Shown here: positions 27,272 through 36,069 of the stretch, piece after piece | How the letters are laid out: each line of letters opens with the position of its first letter | Position numbering within the stretch: the first letter of the stretch is position 1 | Source of the DNA: Hoyosella sp. YIM 151337 | Lineage (GTDB): Bacteria > Actinomycetota > Actinomycetes > Mycobacteriales > Mycobacteriaceae | Assembly: GCF_026041215.1 (NCBI RefSeq) | Contig: NZ_JAPEIQ010000030.1 | Location: 62,001 to 126,000 of the forward strand | Reading direction: 5' to 3' | Length of the DNA: 64,000 nucleotides | Made by a program: the position numbers and the translations under genes | Notes under the pieces: generated by a model | The model's database searches: none | The model's input: only the letters and a program-made list of their open reading frames with translations | What the model was told of the DNA's origin: nothing

Positions 27272-28291
27272 ATGCCACCTGAGCAAACTATGCGCGCCTT
27301 GGTCCACGCAGGCACTCCAGGGCCAGACGGACTCCGGATACTTAATGTCCCAACACCTAAACCGGCAGCTGATGAAGTGCTCATCAAAGTACTCGCGGCT
27401 GGCCTGAACCGCCACGAACTCTTCGTCATCAACAGCCATGACGACGACCAACCCCGCATCGTCGGTGCGGACGCCGTCGGGACAGTCTGCACGACAGGCG
27501 CTGACGCTGATCCGGACGTGGTGGGCCACACGGTGCTGATCAACCCTTGTCTGGGGTGGGACAACACCGAAGATGTACCCGAAGTACCCACCATCCTCGG
27601 TGGGCCAATACAAGGAACGTTCGCCGAGTATGTGTGCGTACCAGCCCGCAATGTCCACGCAATCCCCCAGCACCTATCGCTGGCGGAGGCCGCCGCGCTG
27701 CCACTCGCCGCGCTCACCGCATACCGAGCGCTATTTACACAGGGACACGTTAAATCCGGAGACCACGTAGTCATCACCGGAGCGACCGGCGGAGCAGGGG
27801 TTATCGCGTTGGCAATGGCCGCCGCTGTCGGCGCAGAAGTGACGGTCATAACGCGGCATACAAGCAAGGCAGCTCAAGCGAAGGCGATCGGCGCTGCACA
27901 TGTTGTCGCGGGAACGAACGACTTTCATACCGAACTGCACGCACCTGCAGACGTTGTGCTCGACAGCGTCGGCGCCGATACCTTCGCTGCCGCTGTCAGT
28001 AGTGTCCGCCCAGGCGGAAGAGTCGTGAGTTTCGGTGCGACAAGCACACCGGACGTAGACCTGTCACTCCGTGATCTGTTTTTCCGTCAGATTTCCATAC
28101 AGGGCACATCAATGGGCAGTGCTCCGGAGTTCGAGAAGATGATCGAGTTCGTCACACGCCACCGCATTGCCCCAATTGTTCATGCGGTTTGCCCCCTCGA
28201 AAAAGCACCAGATGCATTCCGCGACATGGCTGTTGGGAGTGGATTCGGGAAGACGGTGTTCACTATTGGCGATGGCCAGCTCGCTAGATAG
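27272..28291 (+). CDS. Zinc-less MDR family NADPH oxidoreductase (quinone reductase/zeta-crystallin type)
   Basis: A 339-residue medium-chain dehydrogenase/reductase with the NADPH motif TGATGGAGVIALAMA and the GVDLSLRDLF-like C-terminal region of quinone reductases and enoyl reductases. Ligands of the structural or catalytic zinc are not in place, so it is a reductase of alpha,beta-unsaturated carbonyls or quinones rather than an alcohol dehydrogenase. Start at the ATG with GAGGAG nine bases upstream. It ends the M20-IclR-E1-ADC gene run; a strong hairpin follows. Confidence 0.9.
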   Translation: MPPEQTMRALVHAGTPGPDGLRILNVPTPKPAADEVLIKVLAAGLNRHELFVINSHDDDQPRIVGADAVGTVCTTGADADPDVVGHTVLINPCLGWDNTEDVPEVPTILGGPIQGTFAEYVCVPARNVHAIPQHLSLAEAAALPLAALTAYRALFTQGHVKSGDHVVITGATGGAGVIALAMAAAVGAEVTVITRHTSKAAQAKAIGAAHVVAGTNDFHTELHAPADVVLDSVGADTFAAAVSSVRPGGRVVSFGATSTPDVDLSLRDLFFRQISIQGTSMGSAPEFEKMIEFVTRHRIAPIVHAVCPLEKAPDAFRDMAVGSGFGKTVFTIGDGQLAR

Positions 28292-28308
28292 GATGTCAGC
28301 CGCCTGCT

Positions 28309-28341
28309 CGCCGCCTCGTTTTAGTCCAGTACGAGGCGGCG
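28309..28341. terminator. Perfect hairpin between convergent genes
   Basis: CGCCGCCTCGT pairs perfectly with ACGAGGCGGCG around an 11-base T-rich loop. It sits between the MDR gene and the convergent PLP enzyme gene and can stop both transcripts. Confidence 0.85.
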
Positions 28342-28349
28342 TCTGGCAC

Positions 28350-29459
28350 CTAATACTGTGAGCGCAAATCCGTCAAAAGGTCAGTAACACAGGCAACGTC
28401 GTCCGGGCTATTGAAGTAGTGGAAGCCAACGCGAAGACGACCATTGTGCACCGTGGCCTTGATCTTCCTCTGCATTAGTGCATAGTTGACGGCGATTGGA
28501 TCGAGGTTACCCAGTTCGACGGAAACGATATGGGACGGCGCCCCTAGGGAGGCGTCACGAAATCCCAATACATCTGCGCGTTCAGCAAACGCCGCGGCCA
28601 ACCGCAGACAATGCTGCTCTACCTGGCCTCTCCCAAGTGAGGCCAGCAGTTTCAGAGCTGACCGGGCACCGATCCACGAGAACCAGGCTGGCGCAGCGTC
28701 GCACCGCGACATGTCATCAGCTTGCCGGTATGGCCCGCCGAAGTACCCGACAGGGGGGCCCGTCGTTTTCCAGCTCGGTACGAGCGGAGTCATCTCATCC
28801 ATCCGGTCCTCACGCACTACCAGCCACGCAGCACCGCGAGGACACAACATCCACTTGTAGCCGTGCACCGCTACGTAGTCAGCATCTAGCTCAGCTAAAT
28901 CCGTATTGAGCACGCCGAGCGACTGAGTGAGATTAACGAACAGACGTGCATTCTTGTCAGCGCACGCTTGCCGCACCTTCGCGAGATCCACTCGTTCACC
29001 GTCGTTAGACAGCACCTCGCTGACTGCGACTAAAACCACATCACTGTCGATGGCCTCAATCAGGCTTTGTGTTCTCGAGACACCTTCGCGACGCCTAGCC
29101 ACACGCACGCTTGACCGGCCCGTACCCCACCACGGCAGCAGATTGCTCCGAAACTCGTCCTCAGCCAACACAACCACCCCTGCTGGCACCGAGCCGGCCA
29201 CCGTTGCCGCAGCCTCACTGAGCGAGCTAACTGTTGCAACCATCGATCGGTGCACCCCGATGTAGTTGGCGAAATCAATTCGCGCCTTGTCAGCCGCGGC
29301 GTCCCAGTCTGTCCAGCAGAAGTCGCCGTGTAGCCAACCGTGAGCTAGCGTCTCCATTGAACGCGTGACGTCCTGGGAGCCGGGTGGCGCCCCGGGAGTG
29401 TCGAGCCACGTAAATCGCTGCAGTGCTGGAAACTTCAGCCGAAAATCTTCTGGCCTCAC
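28350..29459 (-). CDS. Class V aminotransferase fold PLP enzyme (cysteine desulfurase/kynureninase-like)
   Basis: A 369-residue fold-type I PLP enzyme of the class V group. The cofactor lysine is in AVHGYKWMLCPRG, and WTDWDAAADKARIDFANYIG with TVSSLSEAAATVAG form the phosphate-binding region. Close relatives include isopenicillin-N epimerase-like and SufS-like proteins; there is no SufS-type active-site cysteine loop that I can place, so a desulfurase role is not supported. It overlaps the RidA gene by four bases, and RidA proteins deaminate enamine/imine intermediates released by such PLP enzymes, which suggests a beta- or gamma-elimination or racemisation reaction on an amino acid. Confidence 0.85.
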   Translation of the reverse strand: MRPEDFRLKFPALQRFTWLDTPGAPPGSQDVTRSMETLAHGWLHGDFCWTDWDAAADKARIDFANYIGVHRSMVATVSSLSEAAATVAGSVPAGVVVLAEDEFRSNLLPWWGTGRSSVRVARRREGVSRTQSLIEAIDSDVVLVAVSEVLSNDGERVDLAKVRQACADKNARLFVNLTQSLGVLNTDLAELDADYVAVHGYKWMLCPRGAAWLVVREDRMDEMTPLVPSWKTTGPPVGYFGGPYRQADDMSRCDAAPAWFSWIGARSALKLLASLGRGQVEQHCLRLAAAFAERADVLGFRDASLGAPSHIVSVELGNLDPIAVNYALMQRKIKATVHNGRLRVGFHYFNSPDDVACVTDLLTDLRSQY

Positions 29460-29881
29460 TTACTCACCGCCACAATTGCGTCAATCTCAACCATGAGGTC
29501 CGGAGCAGCCAGCGCGGCCACAGTCGCGGCTGTATGTGCCGGATACAATCCGTCCGGGAACCACCGCTGATACACCTCGGCGCGCGCCGCGGCGAACTGC
29601 GCAAACTCGTCTGGCCCCACGAGATACGTGGTCATTTTGACGATCTGCCTGGGTGACGCTCCGATCTCAGCTAGCAGCGTCTCGATGTTGGCAAAGGTCT
29701 GGATGGTCTGGTCGAACATGCCTCCCGCTATCGCGCCACCGGGCCGCATACCGATCTGGCCCGACACGAAAACCAGGCTTGCGTCAGGACCGGTTATGGC
29801 GAGGTGACTGAACCGCCCGATTGGAGCGGCGACGGATTGGGGTGTGGCATATCGGCAGAATCCATCATTCGCGCCGCTCAC
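29456..29881 (-). CDS. RidA/YjgF/YER057c family deaminase
   Basis: A 141-residue protein with the YjgF core: HLAITGPDASLVFVSGQIG and a C-terminal VEIDAIVAVSK strand. Family members form trimers and hydrolyse 2-aminoacrylate or related imines, protecting PLP enzymes. It is coupled at both ends (four-base overlaps) with the MHS transporter upstream and the class V PLP enzyme downstream, which supports a dedicated role in the breakdown of an imported amino compound. Confidence 0.9.
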   Translation of the reverse strand: MSGANDGFCRYATPQSVAAPIGRFSHLAITGPDASLVFVSGQIGMRPGGAIAGGMFDQTIQTFANIETLLAEIGASPRQIVKMTTYLVGPDEFAQFAAARAEVYQRWFPDGLYPAHTAATVAALAAPDLMVEIDAIVAVSK

Positions 29882-31278
29882 CGTACTGATTCTCCAACTG
29901 ATTGGGGATTAGCTAACGGCTCTTGTGCATGAAGCAATGAGCTCGTCTGGCGACGCCCAGTGCGCAATGAAACGCCGAGCGTCTCGTGCACAACCCAAGC
30001 ACCAGCCAAACTTATGGCGGCTCCAACCATGAGGTACCAGGATGGCGCGAATGTCGAGCCACTCAAGCTCACCAGCGTGGCTGCCACGAACGGTCCAGCC
30101 CCGCCGAAAATCATCACTCCCAGGTTGTATCCGATCGCTAGTCCGCTATACCGCTTTGTGGTTGGGAACAACTCGCAGAACAATGCTGGTTGCGGCGCCA
30201 ACATCATCGCGTCACCAATAAGGATGAGCACTACACCGGCGATGATGGCGAACAAGGAGCCCTGATGAATCAAAATGAAACCGGGCACCGCGGCGACGAG
30301 CACCCACATTGCGCCGGCGAGGATAAACGGACGACGGCCAAACCTGTCACACAACCGCGCGAACACAACCACGAGCGCCACGAGGATCAGCATCGAGACG
30401 AGAATCGCACCACGTGCGGCGGCGGTCTCGACACCCAAGGTTTCCGTCAAAAGCGTTGGCAAGTAGATAAGCAGAACATAAGTACACATCGTGGGCGCAC
30501 ACACCAGGGCGGTTACTAAAAGAATTGAGCGCCAATGTTGTTTGATCGCCTGCATCAATGGTGACTTCTCTGGGCCTGCGGCCTCCGCACGAGCCTCCGA
30601 AAACTCGGGGCTTTCTTCCAGCTTGAGCCGGATATACAAGCCGATCAGCCCTAGCGGCAGAGCGGCAAGAAACGGTATGCGCCAGCCCCACGACAACAAT
30701 GCCTCAGGTGATAGCAATGCGGACAAGGCGAACGATGTCGAAGCTGCGACCGCCATTCCCAGCACGATCGTGATTGTCTGCCAACTGCCAAAGAATGCTC
30801 TACGACCCGCGGGTGCCGATTCAACCACATAAGCTGCGGCACCCATCCACTCCCCTCCGGCGGACAGCCCTTGAAGGCACCTAAGCAGGAGAATGCAGAT
30901 CGGTGCCAGAACCCCAATCGACGCGTACGGAGGAACCAGTGCCATCGCGGCCGTGGCGAGCGAAATCATTAGAATGATAGCGGAGAGTGTGACTTTCCGG
31001 CCGTATCTGTCGCCTATGTAGCCGAAAACAACGCCACCTAAGGGTCTTACAAAGAAACTTATGCCAAAGACCAAGAAGGTCATCATCATCGCGACAGCAG
31101 GGTCATCATTAGGAAAGAACAGGACAGCGAATACCGCTGCAAAATATCCGTAAAGGACAAATTCGTACCACTCGAGGAAATTTCCTATACAGGCTGCAAC
31201 AATTCCCCGTCGCGCACTCGGTGTGAGTGAATCTGCATCGGCGGGTGGAACTGTTTCCCGTACGTTGGTAGTCGTCAT
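29878..31278 (-). CDS. MFS transporter, metabolite:H+ symporter (MHS/ProP-like) family
   Basis: A 466-residue transporter with about twelve membrane segments. The MHS signature loop between segments 2 and 3, GYIGDRYGRKVTL, and its repeat RLCDRFGRRPFI in the second half are intact, and GNFLEWYEFVLYGYFA opens the first segment. MHS carriers import carboxylates, betaines or aromatic acids with protons. The start is the ATG preceded by GGAGC; the upstream extension is unlikely. First gene of a leftward operon with RidA and the class V PLP enzyme, so the cargo is probably an amino acid-like compound. Confidence 0.92.
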   Translation of the reverse strand: MTTTNVRETVPPADADSLTPSARRGIVAACIGNFLEWYEFVLYGYFAAVFAVLFFPNDDPAVAMMMTFLVFGISFFVRPLGGVVFGYIGDRYGRKVTLSAIILMISLATAAMALVPPYASIGVLAPICILLLRCLQGLSAGGEWMGAAAYVVESAPAGRRAFFGSWQTITIVLGMAVAASTSFALSALLSPEALLSWGWRIPFLAALPLGLIGLYIRLKLEESPEFSEARAEAAGPEKSPLMQAIKQHWRSILLVTALVCAPTMCTYVLLIYLPTLLTETLGVETAAARGAILVSMLILVALVVVFARLCDRFGRRPFILAGAMWVLVAAVPGFILIHQGSLFAIIAGVVLILIGDAMMLAPQPALFCELFPTTKRYSGLAIGYNLGVMIFGGAGPFVAATLVSLSGSTFAPSWYLMVGAAISLAGAWVVHETLGVSLRTGRRQTSSLLHAQEPLANPQSVGESVR

Positions 31279-31484
31279 TTCTGCTCCAAGCGTGGATCGA
31301 CATGATCGTGACACCATTCGTGACCTCGGGTGTCCTTCGAAACGCACTCACGCGTCGTTTATGAAGCGGGCCACCAAAATCGGTGGCTTCACATTGATCC
31401 AGGAGACACACTGGCGCAAGCGCACTACGCGAAATGTTCGCCTATTTGAAATTTTGTCGGGCGCTTCGTTGTTCACTTACTGAC

Positions 31485-31501
31485 CCCGCTGACGACGCGG
31501 G
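31485..31501 (-). terminator. Short hairpin after the membrane-protein operon
   Basis: CCCGC and GCGGG pair around a 7-base loop about 40 bases past the stop of the leftward membrane-protein gene. The stem is short, so this is a weak candidate. Confidence 0.3.
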
Positions 31502-31539
31502 CGAATAGGGCCGATCCTAAGCGCTCCAGCTCACCGGCC

Positions 31540-32424
31540 TTAATTCACCTTCCGGCACCGCTCTATCAAGTCGTCTACCCACGTTGCGAGCTCGTCGGCC
31601 GGCCTGGACTCCTCGGCCAGCTCCTCCACGAGGTCGGTGTACTCGGACACGATTGCGCGGTACTCGGCGCCAAAGCCCCGGTGGGCGGCGCCCTCGTAGC
31701 GGCGATCCAGTTCGATGATGTGTTTGGCGAGGACCGCCGCTCTGGCGTTCAACGACGACTGTGCGTCACCGGCCGCGGCGCGGCTCTGGGCACGCTGCCC
31801 CGCGAGCTTCCCGGCGCGGCGCGCACCCAGGTACGCGAGTGCGGAGCCGGCGAGGACGGCAGCGACGGCTGCGAGCGCGATCAGGTAACGCGGCAACGAC
31901 GGGCTGATGGTGCGCGCGTGGTCTGGCACCGTACCCGCCTTCACGAGCATGTCGTAGTTCACTACGGTGACTTTGAGCGCGTCGAGCGGGCGGTCGGCGA
32001 ACACGTTGATACCCCGACGGATCATGGACTCAGCGACGAATGCGCGGCCGAACGCGTCAGTACCTTCACCTGGCAGAAGCGAGCAGCCGTAAGAGTTATA
32101 GCTGTCGCTTCCCTCCTTGCTGCTCAACAGCAGCGCGAGAGTGCCCTCCGCCGGTCTGCTCACCTGACGACACGCACGGGCAAGGTCTGCGTCCGGCTCA
32201 AGGAATGCGACGAAAAGCCTGCGGTTGCCGATGACCTCAGCGGCGGCCTCAGTGTTCAGCTCCACACCAGCGGCGGCATAGATTGAGCCAGACCGCGCCG
32301 CGCGCTGCAGGTCGTTGTCGGCGGCCCCGGCTGTCCACAAGGACCACCCCGCGAGCACCATTAGCGCCGCAACAGCGAGGCCGAACGGCGTGCGGAAGAA
32401 CTTTATGACCCGTGATGCGCTCAT
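31540..32424 (-). CDS. Membrane protein of unknown function (two transmembrane segments)
   Basis: A 294-residue protein I do not recognise. One hydrophobic segment lies at residues 13-32 (LAVAALMVLAGWSLWTAG) and a second near 185-205 (LIALAAVAAVLAGSALAYLGA); the roughly 150 residues between them would be outside the cell, and the C-terminal 90 residues form a charged, probably coiled helical region in the cytoplasm. Two cysteines in the outer part (ARACRQ, YGCSLL) could pair. It overlaps the upstream gene by four bases and has the same two-segment layout, so the two may form one envelope complex. Confidence 0.7.
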   Translation of the reverse strand: MSASRVIKFFRTPFGLAVAALMVLAGWSLWTAGAADNDLQRAARSGSIYAAAGVELNTEAAAEVIGNRRLFVAFLEPDADLARACRQVSRPAEGTLALLLSSKEGSDSYNSYGCSLLPGEGTDAFGRAFVAESMIRRGINVFADRPLDALKVTVVNYDMLVKAGTVPDHARTISPSLPRYLIALAAVAAVLAGSALAYLGARRAGKLAGQRAQSRAAAGDAQSSLNARAAVLAKHIIELDRRYEGAAHRGFGAEYRAIVSEYTDLVEELAEESRPADELATWVDDLIERCRKVN

Positions 32425-33755
32425 AGGTCACTCCCGGCAACATAGTTCCTGGGGCGCAGGTCTTCCCGCCCGAGTTTGCGTGCGGTCTCGTCGAGGTCGT
32501 TTTCCGCCTGCCCGATCAGACGCGTGACGTGCGGGCGCGGGAGATCATCATCGATCGCCGAGGACGCGGCTTGCAGCTTCTTGATGCCCCGGACGAGTGA
32601 CGGATCGTGTGACAGGCCTGAAATCTCAACGGCGAGCGTGTTGAGGAAGGCAAGACGCGCGGGCGCGGTTCGTGGCGGCGGTGCACCCGAACCGAGGATT
32701 GGCCGGAGCGACATCGCGAGGAAGACCAGCACGCTGCCCCCGAAAAGCCACGGCAAAGCGGGCAGTGCCACCCGCAGCGGATCAAACGGCTGATACGGGA
32801 GCGCGCGGTCGAAGATGCCCGAGTAGCGGATATCCGTGACCCGGTTGAGGTAGGCGTGGAGCACATTCTGCTGCGGGTAGTCCCAGCGACTCAGTCGGCC
32901 ACCGAATTGCGCGTAGTAGCTCGCGGCGGCGATCTCAGCGAACTCTTCCGCAGCTGGGCCGTGGTATTCGATCCAGGCGCCGTACATCACTACGATTGGC
33001 TGACCTGGGAAACGCTCATGTAGCGCGGCGCCGTAGTCCGGCATCGACTCGCCGAACTCCTGGCGCGGGAAGGCCGCCACCAGCAGCTGCGCGTCGGGGA
33101 ATGCCCAGTTAGCGTTTTCGGGCACTGTTTCCAGTGTCGCGCCGGCGGCGATGTGCGGACGCCCCGCGCTCAGGTCCTCGACGATCGCAGCGAGTTCGGA
33201 TTCGGTAATCGCGCGTCGATCGAGCAAGTCGATATCCTGCGGGTCTTCAGCGTCTAGCTCCCTCGCGATGAGCGTCACTAGCAGGTTGGTGACGTCGCCC
33301 GTTGCGTACTCCGCACGCCACCCGGCGATGGTGTTGTTGACCGCCACGAGAATGCCGCCGGTCACGCTGGTGCCGACTATCTGGATATGGACGCCTTCAA
33401 CGTCGTCAATCTGGTTCTTCTGGTCCTCGCTCAGCCCCGGGGGCGCCACGAGGATACGAAGGTCACTGTCACCGAGTGCCTCAGAGACGCGCCGTTCGTC
33501 CCAATGCGCGACAGAGCCCGGCAAGATCACAATGCGATCCCTATCAACACGTTGCTGAATATCAGCGGTCGACGGGATCTCGTGATCCGTCACTTCATTC
33601 GCGTCGCCTTCCATGACCCTGTCCCCATCCGACGGTGACTGCCCGTAGCTGACGTCCACTCCCTGACTTTGACGCTGCGCGACGAGAAAGACGACGAGCA
33701 CGGCAACAGCGATAGCGAGGAACACCCACCGCACCCACATCAGCCGCTCACGCAT
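32421..33755 (-). CDS. Membrane protein of unknown function with large extracytoplasmic domain
   Basis: A 444-residue protein with an N-terminal membrane segment (WVFLAIAVAVLVVFLVA), a long exported domain of about 310 residues rich in acidic residues, a second segment (LPWLFGGSVLVFLAMSLRPIL) and a cytoplasmic helical tail. Segments such as RVSEALGDSDLRILVAPPGLS resemble substrate-like or TPM-type outer domains of actinobacterial membrane proteins, but not closely enough to name. The layout matches the protein encoded downstream. Starts at the ATG of MRERLMWVRW, eight bases inside the preceding gene. Confidence 0.72.
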   Translation of the reverse strand: MRERLMWVRWVFLAIAVAVLVVFLVAQRQSQGVDVSYGQSPSDGDRVMEGDANEVTDHEIPSTADIQQRVDRDRIVILPGSVAHWDERRVSEALGDSDLRILVAPPGLSEDQKNQIDDVEGVHIQIVGTSVTGGILVAVNNTIAGWRAEYATGDVTNLLVTLIARELDAEDPQDIDLLDRRAITESELAAIVEDLSAGRPHIAAGATLETVPENANWAFPDAQLLVAAFPRQEFGESMPDYGAALHERFPGQPIVVMYGAWIEYHGPAAEEFAEIAAASYYAQFGGRLSRWDYPQQNVLHAYLNRVTDIRYSGIFDRALPYQPFDPLRVALPALPWLFGGSVLVFLAMSLRPILGSGAPPPRTAPARLAFLNTLAVEISGLSHDPSLVRGIKKLQAASSAIDDDLPRPHVTRLIGQAENDLDETARKLGREDLRPRNYVAGSDL

Positions 33756-34053
33756 CAGCGGCTGCCTGCCACAGTCGGTCGGCGCGCGCAGCACACTCTT
33801 TTGCTTCTAATGCGGCCTCGACGCCCCCCTGAGCGGCAACCAGTAGCTCAGCCCGGTGGAACAACTCCTCGGCCTCGGCAATTGAGCGACGGGCGGCGTC
33901 CCGGCTGACCGCCGCGCTATCCACCGCCGAGCGCGCGGCCGACCAGGCAGTGCGCCTACGCAATGCATGCTCGCGCATCCGCGGAGCGTAGGCGGCCCCG
34001 AAACCCGCAGCCACGATGACAGCGGTACCCACCGCCGCCAGGATCCATTCCAC
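33748..34053 (-). CDS. Small single-pass membrane protein of unknown function
   Basis: A 101-residue protein beginning VEWILAAVGTAVIVAAGFGAA, one membrane segment, followed by an alanine-rich, highly charged helical tail that could form a coiled coil. I choose GTG at 34053 because GGGAGG lies five bases upstream; an ATG at 34080 is possible but has no ribosome site. It is the first gene of the three-gene membrane cluster and overlaps the next gene by eight bases. Confidence 0.65.
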   Translation of the reverse strand: MEWILAAVGTAVIVAAGFGAAYAPRMREHALRRRTAWSAARSAVDSAAVSRDAARRSIAEAEELFHRAELLVAAQGGVEAALEAKECAARADRLWQAAADA

Positions 34054-34257
34054 CGCAACCTCCCAATGCTCTTCGGGCATTGTGCCAGGCAGTGCCCCGC
34101 TGCGATCAACCGCGCAGCGGTCCGTCCATTGGCTGGGCGCGCGCGAATCTCTTCGCAACGAACCGGACACTCGCCCACGTCAGGCGCATCGTGGCCGGGG
34201 CGTATGCCGAAGCCTATTCCCGCCGCAGTTGCGTAATGAGGGTGTGGGTCGAGTGAC

Positions 34258-35037
34258 CTACGACCGGTTGAGAATTTCGGCGCTTTCCAGCAGCGCGCGC
34301 AGCGCCGCGCCGAACCGGGCGGCGGGAGCACCGTCCACGATGTTGTGATCGATGCTGATCGTCAGATCGAGGATATCCCTGACCCGGATCTGGCCTTCGA
34401 CCACACGTGCCTGTTCACTCATTCCCCCCACTGTGACAGTCAGGGTCAGCATCGTCGGCACCCCGATTCCGAACCCGCTGCCGGCACCGAATGCTCCGAT
34501 TGAGCTGACGGCGACCGTCCCCGTCATCTGATGCAATCGCACTGACCTGCGAGACGCGCGGAAAAACAGGGACGCCATCCCCGGAATTCGGGCGAGCACA
34601 GCCAGCCGCTCGAATCGGCGCTCGCTGATGCTGCTCTCCGGCGCGTTCTGCACCGATCGGAGTTCGGCGCTCAAATCAGCGACGGTGCGGTGGTTGGCAT
34701 TTCGCAGAACATGGCCGACGGGCACCGGACCCTCCGGCGTCTTCCGTTCGACCAACACAGCGAGATCCACGTCGCGGTTGAGGACAAGACGGCCGCGCCA
34801 GTCACGGTATGCGTGCACTTCGGGGAAGTCGGCGGCCGCGTGAGCAACGCACGCGCCGACGAACGCGGTCAGCGACAGCGGCGGATCCCAGTCATGCAGC
34901 AGGCGACGCGCAGCTGTCACATCAACATCCACCAGGCCGTGCATGAGCGCCATCCGGCGCCCAGCACGAATCGCACCCGTCACAAACCGCCGCGCAGGCG
35001 GGAACCGCCGAAACTCGACCTGACGCGTGGTGCCCAT
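34258..35037 (-). CDS. Stand-alone CAT/2-oxoacid dehydrogenase E2-type acyltransferase domain
   Basis: A 259-residue protein equal to the catalytic core of dihydrolipoamide acyltransferases, with no lipoyl or peripheral-binding domain. The active-site motif DHNIVDGAPAARF is intact near the C-terminus and a VAVSSIGAFGAGSGFGIG segment precedes it. Stand-alone domains of this fold include chloramphenicol acetyltransferase and uncharacterised CoA acyltransferases. Because lipoyl domains are missing it is not an obvious partner of the orphan E1 subunits encoded 8 kb away. It is divergent from the PhlG-like gene and may act with it. Acceptor unknown. Confidence 0.78.
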   Translation of the reverse strand: MGTTRQVEFRRFPPARRFVTGAIRAGRRMALMHGLVDVDVTAARRLLHDWDPPLSLTAFVGACVAHAAADFPEVHAYRDWRGRLVLNRDVDLAVLVERKTPEGPVPVGHVLRNANHRTVADLSAELRSVQNAPESSISERRFERLAVLARIPGMASLFFRASRRSVRLHQMTGTVAVSSIGAFGAGSGFGIGVPTMLTLTVTVGGMSEQARVVEGQIRVRDILDLTISIDHNIVDGAPAARFGAALRALLESAEILNRS

Positions 35038-35130
35038 ATCTCAGTCCAACAGACTCAGCGGGGTGCCGAGCAGGGGATAAAGTCACATCCAGAGGCCCAC
35101 TCTGCCTCATTCTCGTTGCGAGGAGGGCCC

Positions 35131-36045
35131 ATGGACTACCGGATCACCCCAGCTGACCGACTTGCACTGCCCAGCTCTTACACGGCGCAGCGACGGCAAC
35201 TCGGCTTCACGCGGGAAGACTCGAGCCGACCGTTCGCCCATTATTTTCACTCCGAACCCCGCCCGATTCAGGAACATGTGCGTGACGCGCTGACCAGCGG
35301 TCCTTCGCCCGCAGACTGCGGCTACGAGATTGACGACGCGGTGGCCCGGCTCGCTGCACCGGGTTACCACCGCATGGAGACGGGCTGGACTCGTACGGAA
35401 CGCGGCACGCTCGTGGTCAGCTGCCTGACCAACATGCCTGACGTGACCGCCGACATGTGGGACTGGTGGTTTGGCTGGCACTCCACGGACAGTGCTCGGT
35501 ACAAGCTTTGGCACCCTCGCGCGCACCTGTTCGCCACCATAGGGGAGGACCGCAGCGGCGACCGCACGCTCAGCGACCGACAGCGCTACATCAACAACGT
35601 CTCGTACGTTGACGAATACGTGGGGAAGGCGCTCACACGCCTGGCTATTCGGTTCGTTGACCCTTCCAAGGCTGGCTTTGCCGAGCGACCTGGCGTCACG
35701 CACATTTGTGCGCGTGTAGGGACCAGCGACCTGCCGGTCGCGGGCGGATGGCTCGTCCACCAGGTCCGGCCCACCGATCATGGCAGCGAGATGCGGTCGC
35801 GCTTCTTCCTCGGCCATGCCGAGGTACTCCCCGTCCCCGCCCAGTCTCTTTCTAAGCCCCTGGCCGCGCGTGTCCTGACAAGTCCGGTGGGACGGGTGAT
35901 GCTGCGGCCGTCGGTGTCGGCAATTGGGCGCTACCGGACGCGTGACCAGTTCGGGCGAGCCTTGCTGGAGCATTGCGCGACCGAGATGAACCATCTCGCC
36001 GGTTTTCTGCCGGACTTGTATGCCGAGTTCCGTGGCACCCCTTGA
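35131..36045 (+). CDS. PhlG-like C-C hydrolase (DAPG hydrolase family)
   Basis: A 304-residue protein resembling 2,4-diacetylphloroglucinol hydrolase PhlG and phloretin hydrolase. The conserved block WDWWFGWHSTDSARYKLWHP (around residues 110-129) and GSEMRSRFFLGHAE near residue 220 carry the metal-binding His and Glu residues of that Bet v 1-like fold. Known members cleave a C-C bond next to a phenolic acyl group. It has AGGAGG before the ATG. The divergent acyltransferase-like gene would suit a system that adds or removes acyl groups on a phenolic ring. Family assignment is fairly secure, substrate unknown. Confidence 0.75.
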   Translation: MDYRITPADRLALPSSYTAQRRQLGFTREDSSRPFAHYFHSEPRPIQEHVRDALTSGPSPADCGYEIDDAVARLAAPGYHRMETGWTRTERGTLVVSCLTNMPDVTADMWDWWFGWHSTDSARYKLWHPRAHLFATIGEDRSGDRTLSDRQRYINNVSYVDEYVGKALTRLAIRFVDPSKAGFAERPGVTHICARVGTSDLPVAGGWLVHQVRPTDHGSEMRSRFFLGHAEVLPVPAQSLSKPLAARVLTSPVGRVMLRPSVSAIGRYRTRDQFGRALLEHCATEMNHLAGFLPDLYAEFRGTP

Positions 36046-36069
36046 CAGCGTCCTCAATGGCTTTGGCAC

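Noticed and set aside
35107-36069. 320-codon leftward open frame over the PhlG-like gene
   Set aside because: Shadow of a gene with an AGGAGG site and conserved family block.
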